Source: Clostridia bacterium (GTDB lineage Bacteria; Bacillota; Clostridia; Oscillospirales; RGIG577). From it: a DNA stretch of 6,224 bases. The DNA is taken from contig JAFOLN010000031.1 of the NCBI GenBank assembly GCA_017419325.1, positions 1-6,224 on the forward strand, given 5' to 3'. This document shows positions 5,462 through 6,224 of the stretch, in pieces; within the stretch, counting starts at the first letter, position 1; each line of letters begins with the position of its first letter. The translations under genes were made by a program, and so were the position numbers. The notes under the pieces are model-generated. The model was not told where the DNA came from and searched no databases. It worked only from the letters and a program-made list of their open reading frames with translations.

Positions 5462-5490
5462 TTGTTTTTTTGATTTCGGAGGTGCGAAAA

Positions 5491-6224
5491 ATGAACGATA
5501 TAAGAAGAGAAGGCGAGATACGCATCCCTTCCGGCTGCGCTATTTCGGGCATTTTCTCACGGTCGGGAAAACGGTTTTCGGGTGAGAGCATAATCCGCTC
5601 CATAGAGGTCATGCACGACCGCTCCAACGGTCTCGGCGGCGGCTTCGCGGGCTACGGCATATATCCCGAATACAAGGATTATTACGCCTTTCATATATTT
5701 TACGACACATTAAAGGCCAAGCGCGAATGCGAGGAGTTTCTTGAGCGTCACTTCGACATAATAAACCTTTCAAAGATACCTACGAAAAAGGTAAAGGAGA
5801 TAACGGACGAGCCGCTCATATGGCGCTACTTCGTGCTCCCGCTGCCCACGAAGCTTTCTGAGAGCCAGCTTACCGAGGAGGAGTTCGTTGTAAAGTGCGT
5901 TTTCCGCATAAACACGGAGATAGACGGCGCGTATATCTTCTCGTCGGGCAAGAATATGGGCGTCTTCAAGGCCGTGGGCTTCCCGGAGGATGTGGGGCGC
6001 TTCTACCGCCTGGACGAATACGAGGGCTACTGCTTCACGGCTCACGGGCGATACCCCACGAACACCCCCGGATGGTGGGGCGGCGCGCATCCCTTTGCGC
6101 TGCTTGACTATTCCATAGTACACAACGGCGAGATCTCGTCCTACGACGCGAACCGCCGCGCCATTGAGATGTACGGCTACAAATGCACGCTTCAGACGGA
6201 CACGGAGGTAATAACGTACATATT
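5491..6224 (+). CDS. Class II glutamine amidotransferase, glutamate-synthase type (partial, 3' end outside window)
   Basis: 244 codons are visible with no stop; the gene runs off the right edge. The frame shows an N-terminal-nucleophile GATase domain. Cys16 in PSGCAISGIF is the likely catalytic cysteine, exposed if residues 1-15 are removed. HDRSNGLGGGFAGYG (42-56), AHGRYPTNTPGWWGGAHPF (184-202), HNGEI (211-215) and QTDTEV (235-240) fit the family's glutamine-binding elements. Such domains release ammonia from glutamine. In clostridia and archaea, stand-alone versions form the GATase subunit of split glutamate synthase (GltB1-like), which I think is the best match; a fused longer protein cannot be excluded. 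GGAGGT (5478-5483) with a 7-nt spacer fixes the start. It is controlled by its own promoter and leader terminator. Divergence from asnA-glnN and the shared leader hairpin support a role in ammonia assimilation. Confidence 0.9.
   Translation, partial: MNDIRREGEIRIPSGCAISGIFSRSGKRFSGESIIRSIEVMHDRSNGLGGGFAGYGIYPEYKDYYAFHIFYDTLKAKRECEEFLERHFDIINLSKIPTKKVKEITDEPLIWRYFVLPLPTKLSESQLTEEEFVVKCVFRINTEIDGAYIFSSGKNMGVFKAVGFPEDVGRFYRLDEYEGYCFTAHGRYPTNTPGWWGGAHPFALLDYSIVHNGEISSYDANRRAIEMYGYKCTLQTDTEVITYI

Noticed and set aside
5405..5473. Possible 22-codon leader peptide starting at the ATG inside the antiterminator stem
   Set aside because: The expected start site leaves no room for a ribosome binding site, the codons are not enriched for glutamine, glutamate or asparagine, and the asnA leader has no matching ATG frame. 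The ATG is explained by the stem sequence.
5174..5490. T-box riboswitch or known glutamine riboswitch (glnA / downstream-peptide motif)
   Set aside because: There is no T-box bulge consensus, no specifier stem and far too short a leader. The known glutamine riboswitches are larger structures, mainly cyanobacterial, and nothing here resembles them.
5770..6123. 117-codon minus-strand open frame inside the amidotransferase gene
   Set aside because: It is antisense to a frame with clear class II glutamine amidotransferase motifs and a strong ribosome binding site.

Overview
The window looks like chromosomal DNA of a gut-type Bacillota, class Clostridia, perhaps the Oscillospiraceae or a relative. 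The reasons are strong GGAGG-type ribosome binding sites, frequent ATA isoleucine codons in a moderately GC-rich background, a type III glutamine synthetase, an S-layer-homology (SLH) protein and a tRNA with encoded CCA. This placement is inference; no marker gene is present.

Positions 1-592 are a repeat-rich tRNA locus. It has one intact tRNA-Arg(CCG) with its own terminator (278-389) and a truncated duplicate of that tRNA (52-103). Two copies of a roughly 123-bp structured repeat (105-228, 419-541) and three related GC-rich hairpins complete it. Positions 593-1756 (minus) encode a secreted protein with three N-terminal SLH domains and an unrecognised C-terminal half. A 305-bp intergenic stretch (1757-2061) holds a candidate promoter for the SLH gene and the terminator of the next operon.

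Positions 2062-5173 (minus) are a two-gene operon, asnA then glnN, separated by 16 bp. Both products are ATP-dependent ammonia-fixing ligases, giving asparagine and glutamine. Divergently, from 5491 and running off the right edge, lies a class II glutamine amidotransferase of the glutamate synthase type, which would use the glutamine made by GlnN. The three genes form a nitrogen-assimilation cluster.

The most interesting part is the 317-bp divergent intergenic region 5174-5490. Each direction has a good sigma-A promoter, and about 15 nt after the -10 box each has a small hairpin displaying the same six-base loop, AAAGGC. Each hairpin is mutually exclusive with a long intrinsic terminator whose 5' arm begins exactly at that AAAGGC loop and which ends in a U tract interrupted by one G. 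The hairpin stems differ in sequence but both pair, as expected of selected RNA structure. I read this as a matched pair of transcription attenuators that co-regulate ammonia assimilation. They resemble ANTAR-protein antitermination sites (hexaloop with A1 and G4), but only one hexaloop hairpin is visible where the known sites have two.
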